DNA of 21,816 nt from Dactylosporangium sp. AC04546 (GTDB lineage: Bacteria > Actinomycetota > Actinomycetes > Mycobacteriales > Micromonosporaceae), in assembly GCF_022095675.1 (NCBI RefSeq), contig NZ_JAHYSG010000161.1:1-21816 (forward strand). Direction: 5' to 3'. The position numbers and the translations under genes are program-made. Of this stretch, positions 6,665 to 13,828 are shown piece by piece. Within the stretch, counting starts at the first letter, position 1. Each line of letters begins with the position of its first letter. The notes under the pieces are model-generated. The model worked only from the letters and a program-made list of their open reading frames with translations. It was not told where the DNA came from and ran no database searches.

Positions 6665-8731
6665 TCAGCCGAGCGGCATCGGGATGTCGCCGGGCGATCC
6701 CACGTCGTAGCTGCCCACGCCGTGGATCTCGAACCATCCGTCGTGGAAGACCGCCAGATCGGCGCGGCCGTCTCCGTCGTACTGCCCGGGGATCGGCGTG
6801 TCGCCGGGATCGCCCAGCCGGACGGGTGCCTTGCCCTCCACCGTGAACTGCTGGGTCGTCGGCGACCAGGTGGCCGGATCGAGGGTGCCGTTGCCGTCGT
6901 AGTCGGCGGGCACCGCCACCGCCCCGGACTCTGCGTCGAGCGTGAACTCACGCAGCGCGTAGATCGCCCAGGTCTTGGTCGCCGGCCGCCAGATCGCCGC
7001 CTCGGCCCGCCCGTCGCCGGTGTAGTCGCCCGGGACCGGCTGGTCGCCGGGTGCGCCGAACCGGATCTGGCCGATGCCCTTGATGTACCAGTCCCCCGTC
7101 GACGGCCGGTACACGGTGAGCTCGGCCTTGCCGTCGCCGTCGAAGTCGGCCGGCACGGGCACGTCACCCGGCAGGCCCCACTGCACCACCCGCCGCCCCA
7201 GCCCGCTGAGCAGCATCGTCCAGTTGCCGGTGGTCGGCGACCAGGTGGCCACGTCGACCCTGCCGTCGCCGTTGTAGTCGGCGGGCACCGCGATCTCGTT
7301 CGGCCCGGTGGTGAAGACCGGCTGGGGCTGGCCCTGCAGCCACACGGTCCCGTCAGCCGGCCGGTAGGCCGCCATCAGCGTCCGCACGACGCCCGGCTCG
7401 ACCAGCTCACCGAGCAGCTCGCCGGCCCGGTCGCGGATCCGCGGCAGCACCTCCATGCCCTTGTCGCCGGGGCACTCGGTGGGGTTGGTCTGCCGGTGCG
7501 GGAACACCCGCGGGACCGTGACGCTGGTTCCCACCGGATAGCGGGAGGTGGATCCGCCGCCGGTGAGGGTGACGGTACCGCGCGGATCGATCGCCCGGCT
7601 GAGCGAAAGTTTCCAGGCGACGTACGTCGACGTGGCCTCGACGACGGCCGGCGGCACGGTCGTGGTGCGGTAGTCGCCGATGATCGCGATGCCCGCGGTG
7701 CCCGTGTTGAAGCCGCCCGCCTGAGCACCGACGACCGGCCGGGCCAGCCCGCCGCTGCGCCCCTCCCAGAGCCGGCCGAACCGGTCGACCAGCACGTTGT
7801 AGCCGATGTCGCCCCAGCCGCGGCTCACCGTCTGGAACTGGTAGATGGAGCGCAGGATCTTCGGTACGTCGGACTCGCTGTAGCCGTTCGGCGTCGCGGT
7901 GTGGTGGACGGCGACGGCCTTGACGTACGGGGCGTACTGCGGGCGCCAGTCCATCTGCCGCTCGTCGGCGCCCCAGGCGGCCCGCCGGTTGATCGCCGGC
8001 ATGAACGGCCGCAGCCCGACCGGCGCGGCCTCGGCGGGCGGTGGCGGGGGCGGCACCGCGTCCCCCGGCGCGTCGGTGGGGTCGATGAGGTCAGCGGTGA
8101 CGTCGTGCGGCGCCGTGCCGCTGACCGAGGTCACCGACACCTGGACGCCGTCGCTGGGCCCGACCCAGAGCAGGTCGGCGCCGCCCCGCTGGGCGCCGGC
8201 CGCGGCCTCCGGCCGGGCGAGGTCCTGGACGGGGCCCTGGGCCGGGTCGCGGTCGTTCTCGGCGGCGGTGACCGCTCGCCAGTTGCTCCACGCGCCGCCC
8301 GGCACGTGGTGACGCACGGCGACGCTGATCTCGCCGACGCCCGTCGTCTCGCGCCAGGTGACGCCGACGGCGCTGAACCGCCCGGTGGTCGCGCGGGTCG
8401 TGGTGAGCGTGCGGGTCTGGCGGGTGCGGCGGTATCCCTCGGCGAGCGGGACGTCACTCAGCGTCCCGCCCTGCGCGACGGTCCCCGCCGCCGGACGATG
8501 GAAGTCGCCGAGCGCGATGCGCGTGACCTGCGGCGTCACGCCGGCGCCGCCGGGCTCGCGGGCGGCCGGGTTGGCCCAGGCCAGCGGTTCGGCGAGGTCG
8601 GGCGGCGCGACCGGCAGGGATCGCGGGTCGGCCGTCGCGCCGCCCGTGCCCGCGCCGAACAGCGACAGCGTGCAGGCGACGACGGCGACGAGCTTGTGGC
8701 GCCGGTATCGTCGCGTTGCCCGGAATTGCAT
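6665..8731 (-). CDS. Secreted PGRP-domain N-acetylmuramoyl-L-alanine amidase with VCBS/FG-GAP repeats
   Basis: This is a 688-residue exported protein. Residues 1-35 form a signal peptide: Arg-rich start, hydrophobic VAVVACTLSLFGAG, cleavage probably near ATA-DP. A beta-rich region (about 60-220) and a Pro run (227-232) precede the peptidoglycan-recognition/amidase_2 domain (about 250-435). Zinc-ligand positions are visible as AVHHTA (His276/277), PHRQTN (His412) and TECPG (Cys420), with WGDIGYN and GIAIIGDY as core motifs. The C-terminus has five VCBS-like repeats with calcium-binding loops: DYNGDGRVD, DFDGDGKAE, DYTGDGRAE, DYDGNGTLD and QYDGDGRAD. It probably cleaves the stem peptide from MurNAc in the wall, with the repeats as a beta-propeller or adhesion module. 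The ATG has no Shine-Dalgarno; a TANNNT hexamer six bases upstream suggests leaderless expression. Confidence 0.92.
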   Translation of the reverse strand: MQFRATRRYRRHKLVAVVACTLSLFGAGTGGATADPRSLPVAPPDLAEPLAWANPAAREPGGAGVTPQVTRIALGDFHRPAAGTVAQGGTLSDVPLAEGYRRTRQTRTLTTTRATTGRFSAVGVTWRETTGVGEISVAVRHHVPGGAWSNWRAVTAAENDRDPAQGPVQDLARPEAAAGAQRGGADLLWVGPSDGVQVSVTSVSGTAPHDVTADLIDPTDAPGDAVPPPPPPAEAAPVGLRPFMPAINRRAAWGADERQMDWRPQYAPYVKAVAVHHTATPNGYSESDVPKILRSIYQFQTVSRGWGDIGYNVLVDRFGRLWEGRSGGLARPVVGAQAGGFNTGTAGIAIIGDYRTTTVPPAVVEATSTYVAWKLSLSRAIDPRGTVTLTGGGSTSRYPVGTSVTVPRVFPHRQTNPTECPGDKGMEVLPRIRDRAGELLGELVEPGVVRTLMAAYRPADGTVWLQGQPQPVFTTGPNEIAVPADYNGDGRVDVATWSPTTGNWTMLLSGLGRRVVQWGLPGDVPVPADFDGDGKAELTVYRPSTGDWYIKGIGQIRFGAPGDQPVPGDYTGDGRAEAAIWRPATKTWAIYALREFTLDAESGAVAVPADYDGNGTLDPATWSPTTQQFTVEGKAPVRLGDPGDTPIPGQYDGDGRADLAVFHDGWFEIHGVGSYDVGSPGDIPMPLG

Positions 8732-8737
8732 GCCGAG

Positions 8738-8743
8738 ATGCTA
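8738..8743 (-). promoter_or_regulatory. Candidate -10 of a leaderless promoter for the amidase
   Basis: TAGCAT on the minus strand (8743-8738) ends six bases before the ATG at 8731. That places the expected transcription start at or beside the A of the ATG. No Shine-Dalgarno exists in the gap. This spacing is the known signature of leaderless actinobacterial genes. The site lies within the 33-bp gap to the divergent gene at 8765. Confidence 0.45.
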
Positions 8744-8764
8744 TGGAAGGGATTTTCCGGACAT

Positions 8765-9505
8765 ATGGGGAATACAGTTCCTTCACTCTTTGCGGCGATT
8801 GTCGGCCGCGACCCGTCACTTCCGCTCGTGACCTTCTACGACGACGAGAGCGGCGAGCGGGCCGAGCTGTCCGGCGCGACGCTGGCCAACTGGGTGGCGA
8901 AGACGGCCAACCTGCTCGTGGACGGCTGCGGCCTCGGCCCCGGCGACCAGGCCACGGTCTGGCTGCCGCCGCACTGGCAGAGCGCGGCGGTGCTGCTCGG
9001 CGCCTGGTCGGCCGGGCTCACCGTGGCCTACGGCGAGCCGACCGCGGCCGGCGCCGACGTCGAGTTCGCGTCGCTCGCGGTCGTGGAGGCCGGCCCGCCC
9101 GCCGGGCCGGCGGACCGGTTCGTGCTCGGGCTGGCGCCGATGGGCATGCCGCTGCGCGAGGTGCCGCCCGGCTGGGCCGACTTCGTGGCCGACATGCGCC
9201 GGCACGGCGACCACTTCCCGGGCGCGCCGGTCGGCGATGACACGGTCGCGCTGCTCGACCCCGACGGCACGGCGGTGACCCACGCCGCGCTGGTCGAGCG
9301 GGCCGTGGCCCGGGCCGCCGGGCTCGGCATCACCGGCGGCCGGGTGCTCGTCGACGCGGACGTCTACCCCTGGCCGGTCGACTGGCTGCTCGCCCCGCTC
9401 GCGGCCGGCGCCAGCGTGGTCCTGAGCACCCACACCGACCTGGCGAAACTGCCGGCCCGCGCCGAGTCGGAGCAGGCCGTGCAGATCGTCGGGCCGACGG
9501 TCTAG
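8765..9505 (+). CDS. TIGR03089 family protein (truncated acyl-CoA synthetase-like)
   Basis: This 246-residue protein resembles the N-terminal part of an AMP-forming acyl-CoA synthetase. Motifs include PLVTFYDDESGERAELS, LANWVAKTANLLVDGCGLGPGD and VLLGAWSAGLTVAYGEP. The ATP-binding SGTTG-PK loop and the C-terminal lysine domain are absent. This is the pattern of the actinobacterial TIGR03089 family (M. tuberculosis Rv3268), whose function is unknown. The length is normal for that family, so it is not a broken gene. ATG 8765 is preferred. GGAAGGG lies 13 bases upstream, which is rather far. An in-frame ATG at 8738 would add nine residues and overlap the amidase promoter. The gene is divergent from the amidase (33-bp gap) and convergent with acetoacetate-CoA ligase. 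Confidence 0.85.
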   Translation: MGNTVPSLFAAIVGRDPSLPLVTFYDDESGERAELSGATLANWVAKTANLLVDGCGLGPGDQATVWLPPHWQSAAVLLGAWSAGLTVAYGEPTAAGADVEFASLAVVEAGPPAGPADRFVLGLAPMGMPLREVPPGWADFVADMRRHGDHFPGAPVGDDTVALLDPDGTAVTHAALVERAVARAAGLGITGGRVLVDADVYPWPVDWLLAPLAAGASVVLSTHTDLAKLPARAESEQAVQIVGPTV

Positions 9506-9538
9506 CTGAGGTCGGGGCGTGTCGGCTCCGGGTCCGGT

Positions 9539-11509
9539 CTAGCGGCCGGCCCGCACCGCCTCGAAGTACCGCAGCGACTCCGGGTTGGCCAGGGCGCCCT
9601 TCGCGGCGGCCTGGTCGACCGGGGTGCCGGTCAGGATGCGCTTGACCGGCACCTCGAGCTTCTTGCCCGACAGCGTGCGGGGCACCGCCTCGACCTGGAA
9701 GATCTGGTCGGGCACGTGCCGCGGGGACAGCGCGGTGCGCAGCTCGCGGGCGATCGTGGCGCGCAGGGCGTCGTCGAGCGTCACGCCCGGCCGCAGCACG
9801 ACGAAGAGCAGCAGCTCGCCCGCGCCGCCCTCCGCGTCCTCCAGGTGCACCACCACCGAGTCGGCGACGTCGTCGAGGGCCTCGACCACGGAGTAGAACT
9901 CGCTGGTGCCGAGCCGCACGCCGCCCCGGTTGAGGGTGGCGTCGGAGCGGCCGGTGATCACGCAGGCGCCGGTCTCGTCGATGGTGATCCAGTCGCCGTG
10001 CCGCCAGATGCCGGGGTACGTCGAGAAATAGGCCTCGGCGTAGCGGGATCCGTCGGCGTCGCCCCAGAACCCGACCGGCATGCTCGGCATCGGCGCGGTG
10101 ATGACCAGCTCGCCCAGCTCGCCCACGACCGGCGTGCCGTCGGCGGCGAACGCCTCCACGCGGGCGCCGAGCGCGCGGCAGGCGATCTCACCGGCCCGGA
10201 CCGGCAGCAGCGGGACGCCTCCCACGAATGCGGTGCAGACGTCGGTACCGCCGGACGCCGACGCCAGCATGACGTGCTCCGACACCGCCTCGTAGACCCA
10301 CTCGAAGCCCTCCGGCGGCAGCGGCGCGCCGGTCGAGCCGACGCCGCGGAGCGCCGACAGGTCGGCGAGCTCCTTCGGGACCACACCCGCCTTCCGGCAG
10401 GACAGCAGGAAGGGCGCGGACGTCCCGAAGTACGACATCCTCGTCTCCTCGGCGACCCGCCAGAGCCAGCCGAGGTCCGGGTGCGCCGGGTTGCCGTCGA
10501 CCAGCACGATCGCGGCGCCCACGGCCGGGCCGGAGACGAGGTAGTTCCACATCATCCAGCCGGTCGTGGTGAACCAGAAGAACCGGTCGCCGGGGCCGAG
10601 GTCGTGGTGCAGGGCGAGCATCTTGAGGTGCTCCAGCAGGATGCCGCCGTGGCCGTGGACGATCGGCTTCGGCAGTCCGGTGGTACCGGAGGAGTAGAGC
10701 ACGTAGAGCGGGTGCCCGAACGGCACCGGCTCGAACGCCAGCGGCTCGTCGGTCCCGGCGGTGAGCCCGGCCCAGCCGGTGCCCTCGGCGGTCGCCTCGC
10801 TGGTGGCCTCGGCGTGGAGGTACGGGATGGTGACCAGGGTCTCGACCGACGGCAGCGCCTCGACGATCGCGGCGACCTCGGCCCGGCGGTCGACCGGCTT
10901 GTCGCCGTAGCGGTACCCGTCGACGGCCACCAGCACCTTGGGCTCGATCTGCTGCCAGCGGTCGACGACCGAGCGGGTGCCGAACTCCGGCGCGCAGCTG
11001 GAGAAGATCGCGCCGAGGCTCGCCGTCGCCAGCATGAGCACGAACGTCTCGGGGATGTTCGGCGCGTACGCGGCCACCCGGTCGCCCGGCCCGACCCCCA
11101 GCCGGCGCAGCCCGGCCCGGGCCCGGCGGACCTGCTCGCGCAGCTCGGCCGCGGTCAGCGTGACCGGCCCGCGGGTCTGCGAGCGGGCGAGCACGACCGG
11201 CTCGTCGTCGGCGATGCCGGGCATGCGCAGGACGTTCTCGGCGTAGTTGAGCCGCGCGCCGGGGAACCACTCGGCGCCGGGCATCCGCGCGTCGGCGAGG
11301 GCGGTGGTGGGCGGCTCGTGCGCGACGACCCCGAAGTGGTCCCAGACCGCCTGCCAGAACTCGGCTGGCGAGTCGACCGACCAGCGCCACAGCGCCTGGT
11401 AGCCCCCGCCGAGGTCAAGGTCACGCTCCGCCTTGAGCCAGCCCAGGAACGCCCCGATGCGGGAACGCTCGAGCACGTCTGCGGGGGGTCGCCACAGCTC
11501 CTTCGCCAT
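9539..11509 (-). CDS. Acetoacetate-CoA ligase (acetoacetyl-CoA synthetase)
   Basis: This 656-residue ANL-superfamily enzyme activates acetoacetate with ATP and CoA to acetoacetyl-CoA. Family-typical features in order: N-terminal FLGWLKAERDLDL and WRWSVDSPAEFWQAVWDHFGV, then WFPGARLNYAENVLR. Next come the P-loop YSSGTTGLPKPIVHGHGG (about 272-289), WMMWNYLVSG, YFGTSAPFLLSC, GSTGAPLPPEGFEWVYE, ASGGTDVCTAFVGG and GDWITIDETG. The catalytic-lysine segment LSGKKLEVPVKRIL lies near residue 616. The length matches the roughly 650-residue family. ATG at 11509 was chosen because GGAAG sits eight bases upstream; a longer frame from 11527 adds only MQEDDS. It probably acts in ketone-body or poly-hydroxybutyrate-derived acetoacetate use, or in precursor supply. 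It is convergent with the TIGR03089 gene, with 33 bp between stops. Confidence 0.95.
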   Translation of the reverse strand: MAKELWRPPADVLERSRIGAFLGWLKAERDLDLGGGYQALWRWSVDSPAEFWQAVWDHFGVVAHEPPTTALADARMPGAEWFPGARLNYAENVLRMPGIADDEPVVLARSQTRGPVTLTAAELREQVRRARAGLRRLGVGPGDRVAAYAPNIPETFVLMLATASLGAIFSSCAPEFGTRSVVDRWQQIEPKVLVAVDGYRYGDKPVDRRAEVAAIVEALPSVETLVTIPYLHAEATSEATAEGTGWAGLTAGTDEPLAFEPVPFGHPLYVLYSSGTTGLPKPIVHGHGGILLEHLKMLALHHDLGPGDRFFWFTTTGWMMWNYLVSGPAVGAAIVLVDGNPAHPDLGWLWRVAEETRMSYFGTSAPFLLSCRKAGVVPKELADLSALRGVGSTGAPLPPEGFEWVYEAVSEHVMLASASGGTDVCTAFVGGVPLLPVRAGEIACRALGARVEAFAADGTPVVGELGELVITAPMPSMPVGFWGDADGSRYAEAYFSTYPGIWRHGDWITIDETGACVITGRSDATLNRGGVRLGTSEFYSVVEALDDVADSVVVHLEDAEGGAGELLLFVVLRPGVTLDDALRATIARELRTALSPRHVPDQIFQVEAVPRTLSGKKLEVPVKRILTGTPVDQAAAKGALANPESLRYFEAVRAGR

Positions 11510-11531
11510 GGAGTCATCTTCCTGCACGCCC

Positions 11532-11543
11532 GAACGATCGCTC
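11532..11543. promoter_or_regulatory. Palindromic operator candidate upstream of acetoacetate-CoA ligase
   Basis: GAACGATCGCTC is a 12-bp near-palindrome (GAnCGATCGnTC) 22-34 bases before the ATG at 11509, in the position of a repressor operator. It resembles short TetR-family sites by form only. No TetR gene is in the window. Confidence 0.3.
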
Positions 11544-11598
11544 AGTGTGGGTTACCCCTACCCCATGCCCTGTTCCGATGTGGGTCCGCCGGATGACC

Positions 11599-11635
11599 GG
11601 CGCGGCCGTCGCGTGGTTGCGGCGACGGTCGCGCC
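11599..11635 (-). terminator. Stem-loop downstream of the CU044_5270 gene
   Basis: A 14-bp stem (11599-11612 with 11622-11635, arms GGCGCGGCCGTCGC and GCGACGGTCGCGCC) encloses a 9-nt loop. On the minus transcript it has one A-C mismatch. It begins 15 bp after the stop at 11650. There is no T-run, as is common in high-GC actinobacteria. Confidence 0.6.
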
Positions 11636-11649
11636 GATCGGTGGTACCG

Positions 11650-12699
11650 CTACTTGACCGGCTTCTCGGTGCTCGCCGTCTTCTTCTCGACCGGGCGCCG
11701 TTCGCCCGGCTGCGGCCGGGGCTGGACCCCGAAGTCGACGAACTCGAACGCGTCGGCCTGCACCACGTGGTCGGCGCCGGTCGTCGCGCTGCCCGCGTAG
11801 CGGCCGTCGGCCGAGTCGAACAGCAGGCACTCGGTGCCGCGGCAGATCACGTCGTACCCGTGGCCGGCGATCGTCGCCGTGGTGCCCACGACGCCCCCGA
11901 TCCTGCCGGTCGCGCCGTAGATCGTGGCCCGCTGCTGCGGCGTCCAGAACGGCTCGGCGTAGTGGTACAGCTCGTACAGGTCCTTCCAGAGCACCTGCTC
12001 GCCCCGGTTCGGGTAGTTCGCGTCGTACCACGCCTTCCACACGGCATACAGCGCCTGGGAGTCGGCGGGCAGGCCGGCGAGGTACTGCGGCGTCGGGCGC
12101 ACCAGGTCGCCGGGCTCGGCGGCGATCTGGTCGATCTCGGCCTGCGACAGGGCGTCGTCGATGTTCGTCGCCGCGCCGTCGGTGCGCCGGATCCGCAGCG
12201 GGGCGATCGTCTGCGGGTCGATCCAGGCCTCGTGGATGTACCGGTTGCCGCCCTCCTGGAGGTTGTACGTCTTGACGTACAACACCTTGCCGTCACCCAG
12301 CGGCCGCGGCCACGGCTGGGCGGCCGACGCCACGGCAGCCAGCCGGTCGAGCGCCGCGACCGCCTTCGCGTGCGTCGCGTCGCCGGCCCCGGTGACCGGC
12401 GGGTTGACCGGCGCCCTGGTGCCCTCCGCGACCGGGAACGGCTTCTCCGACGCGCCCGGCGCCGGCGGGCCGCCCACCTGGCTCGCCGGCCCGCCCGGGC
12501 TGAGCAGGGCCGCCGCGGCGACGATGGCGGCCACGCCGGCCGCCGCGCTGACGCTCACCGGGATCCAGCGCCGCCGCGCCCGCGGTGCCGGCTGGCCGGC
12601 TCCGGCCAACCGCCAGCGCCCCCGGGCCAGCGCGCCGTCGCGCGGCTCGTCCAGCTCGCCGCGGAACTCCCGCAGCGCCTCGATATCTCTGTCGTCCAT
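11650..12699 (-). CDS. CU044_5270-type membrane protein, partner of the ECF sigma factor
   Basis: This is a 349-residue protein. A cytoplasmic N-terminus (about 1-42, DRDIEALREFRGELDEP..., ending in Arg-rich RARRRW) is followed by one membrane helix (about 45-65, VSVSAAAGVAAIVAAAALL). An extracytoplasmic domain follows, with VLYVKTYNLQEGGNRYIHEAWIDP (roughly residues 136-159), PADSQALYAVWKAWYD, LWKDLYELYHYAEPFWTPQQRATIYGA and YDVICRGTECLLFDSADG. I recognise the architecture and motifs of the CU044_5270 family, which is regularly encoded beside ECF sigma factors. An anti-sigma or sensor role is plausible but not shown. Two ATGs are adjacent (12702 and 12699). The second is five bases after GGAG and overlaps the sigma-factor stop (TGATG), implying translational coupling. 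The C-terminal tail is Lys/Thr/Pro-rich. Confidence 0.85.
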   Translation of the reverse strand: MDDRDIEALREFRGELDEPRDGALARGRWRLAGAGQPAPRARRRWIPVSVSAAAGVAAIVAAAALLSPGGPASQVGGPPAPGASEKPFPVAEGTRAPVNPPVTGAGDATHAKAVAALDRLAAVASAAQPWPRPLGDGKVLYVKTYNLQEGGNRYIHEAWIDPQTIAPLRIRRTDGAATNIDDALSQAEIDQIAAEPGDLVRPTPQYLAGLPADSQALYAVWKAWYDANYPNRGEQVLWKDLYELYHYAEPFWTPQQRATIYGATGRIGGVVGTTATIAGHGYDVICRGTECLLFDSADGRYAGSATTGADHVVQADAFEFVDFGVQPRPQPGERRPVEKKTASTEKPVK

Positions 12700-13244
12700 C
12701 ATCGCTCCAGGTCCTCCAGCGCCTTGCGCAACTTGGTGCGGGCCCGGTGCAGCGCCGACTGAACCGTGCCGGTGGGCAGGTCGAGCGCCGCGGCGATCTC
12801 CGCATACGACAGCTCGGCGATCGCGAACAGCAGCAGGACGTCACGCTGGCGGGCCGGCAGCCTGGCGAGCACCCGCGCGATGAGCCGCGCCCGCTGCCGT
12901 GCCACCACGCGATCGTCCGTGCGCGCCTCGTGACTGTCCGCCGCCGGCGGCACCAGCAACGGGTCCGCGCCGGTCCGGGCCAGCGCCCGGTAGCCGCGCA
13001 CCTCGTCGCGGCGATGGCGGAGCAGGACGTTGGTGGCGATGCCGTACAGCCAGGGCAGCGGATCGGCGGTGCCGCGCTCGATGACGTGCCGCCGCTCGAA
13101 GGCGATCAGGAACGTCTGCGCCACCGCGTCCTCGGCGAGGTCCGGCCCGATCCGCCGCGCGCAGTAGCGGTACAGCGCTCGCGCGTGGCGGTCGTAGAGC
13201 GCCGTGAAGCCGTCCGCGATCAAGAGGTTGCCTTCCGGGTCCAC
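12699..13244 (-). CDS. ECF-type RNA polymerase sigma factor
   Basis: This sigma-70 family protein of about 181 residues contains only regions 2 and 4. Region 2 runs from FTALYDRHARALYRYCARRIG through AEDAVAQTFLIAFERR (2.2) and PWLYGIATNVLLRHRRDE (2.3-2.4, about residues 64-81). After a Pro/Ala linker, region 4 is LPARQRDVLLLFAIAELSYAEIAAALDLPTGTVQSALHRAR, the helix-turn-helix for the -35 element. The start is uncertain. GTG 13244 is the outermost family-compatible choice, but AGAGG lies only one base before it. An in-frame TTG at 13223 has GGAAGG seven bases upstream and would give 174 residues. The frame continues far upstream only as a shadow of the thioesterase gene. It is followed by the overlapping CU044_5270 gene and lies 35 bp after the thioesterase stop. 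Confidence 0.92.
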   Translation of the reverse strand: MDPEGNLLIADGFTALYDRHARALYRYCARRIGPDLAEDAVAQTFLIAFERRHVIERGTADPLPWLYGIATNVLLRHRRDEVRGYRALARTGADPLLVPPAADSHEARTDDRVVARQRARLIARVLARLPARQRDVLLLFAIAELSYAEIAAALDLPTGTVQSALHRARTKLRKALEDLER

Positions 13245-13279
13245 ACCTCTTCTTGTCCGATGCGCGGTGCGGTGTTCCC

Positions 13280-13804
13280 CTAGTTTTTCTGCATTCGATG
13301 GGCCTGGATCGCTTCCCGGCGGGCGAGACGGTGCTCGCGTCGGATTTCCGCCTCTCGCCACCGCCCCTCGTTCTCCGGCGAGTCCGGGACCACCATCGGC
13401 ACCCGCCGCGGCCTGCCCTCGGCGTCGACGGCGACGAACACGAGGTACGCCGTCGCGACCACCACCGGGGCCTCCTCGGCCACCTCGTCCCAGCGCTCCG
13501 CCACCAGCCGCACGCCGACCTCCATCGAGGTGTGGCCGGTCCAGTTGACCTGTGCGAACGCGTGCACGAGATCGCCGACCCGCAATGGCTCCAGGAAGAC
13601 GATCTCGTCGATCGAGGCGGTCACGGCCGTCCCGCCGCTGTGCCGGGCGGCGGCCGCGCCGGCGACGTCGTCGACGAACTTCATGATGACGCCGCCGTGC
13701 ACCGTCCCGTAGAGGTTCACGTCGACGGCGGTCATGATCCGGCTCAGCGTGACCCGCGAGTAACCGGTGGGACGGCTGGGCGATCGGCCGGTGTGCTCGG
13801 TCAT
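13280..13804 (-). CDS. Hotdog-fold acyl-CoA thioesterase
   Basis: This 174-residue single-hotdog enzyme is of the cytosolic acyl-CoA hydrolase (BACH/YciA-like) type and hydrolyses acyl-CoA to free acid and CoA. Key sequence is NLYGTVHGGVIMKFVDDVAG (about residues 30-49), containing the N...G..HGG....D active-site pattern. TASIDEIVFLEPLRVGDLV follows, then NWTGHTSMEVGVRLVAE and TAYLVFVAVDAEGRPRRVP. The C-terminal helix is Arg/Glu-rich. The ATG at 13804 has no Shine-Dalgarno; a TACCGT hexamer ends seven bases upstream, consistent with a leaderless mRNA. It is the first gene of a minus-strand run with the sigma factor. The much longer open frame to 15319 is an antisense shadow of the proline-rich gene. 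Confidence 0.92.
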   Translation of the reverse strand: MTEHTGRSPSRPTGYSRVTLSRIMTAVDVNLYGTVHGGVIMKFVDDVAGAAAARHSGGTAVTASIDEIVFLEPLRVGDLVHAFAQVNWTGHTSMEVGVRLVAERWDEVAEEAPVVVATAYLVFVAVDAEGRPRRVPMVVPDSPENEGRWREAEIRREHRLARREAIQAHRMQKN

Positions 13805-13811
13805 GACAAAA

Positions 13812-13821
13812 ACGGTACGGT
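13812..13821. promoter_or_regulatory. Overlapping divergent -10 elements of two leaderless genes
   Basis: The 10-bp sequence acggtacggt holds two -10 hexamers: TACCGT on the minus strand (13817-13812) and TACGGT on the plus strand (13816-13821). They share two bases. Each ends exactly seven bases before an ATG (13804 minus, 13829 plus), and neither gene has a Shine-Dalgarno. The arrangement is symmetric about position 13816.5. Confidence 0.55.
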
Positions 13822-13828
13822 GCGAGCC

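Noticed and set aside
6368..8764. Long + strand frame leading into the TIGR03089 gene
   Set aside because: It lies antisense to the amidase and glycosyltransferase and has Arg/Gly/Ala/Val composition with no domain. Only the part from 8765 is family-like.
9716..11596. 626-residue + strand frame opposite acetoacetate-CoA ligase
   Set aside because: Shadow of a well-recognised enzyme; no motifs and atypical Arg/Asp/Gly/Gln-rich composition.
13245..13279. ECF autoregulatory promoter GGAAC...CG before the sigma gene
   Set aside because: The spacing between the GGAAC core and the only nearby CG is about 14 bp instead of about 16-17 bp, so I do not list it as a promoter.
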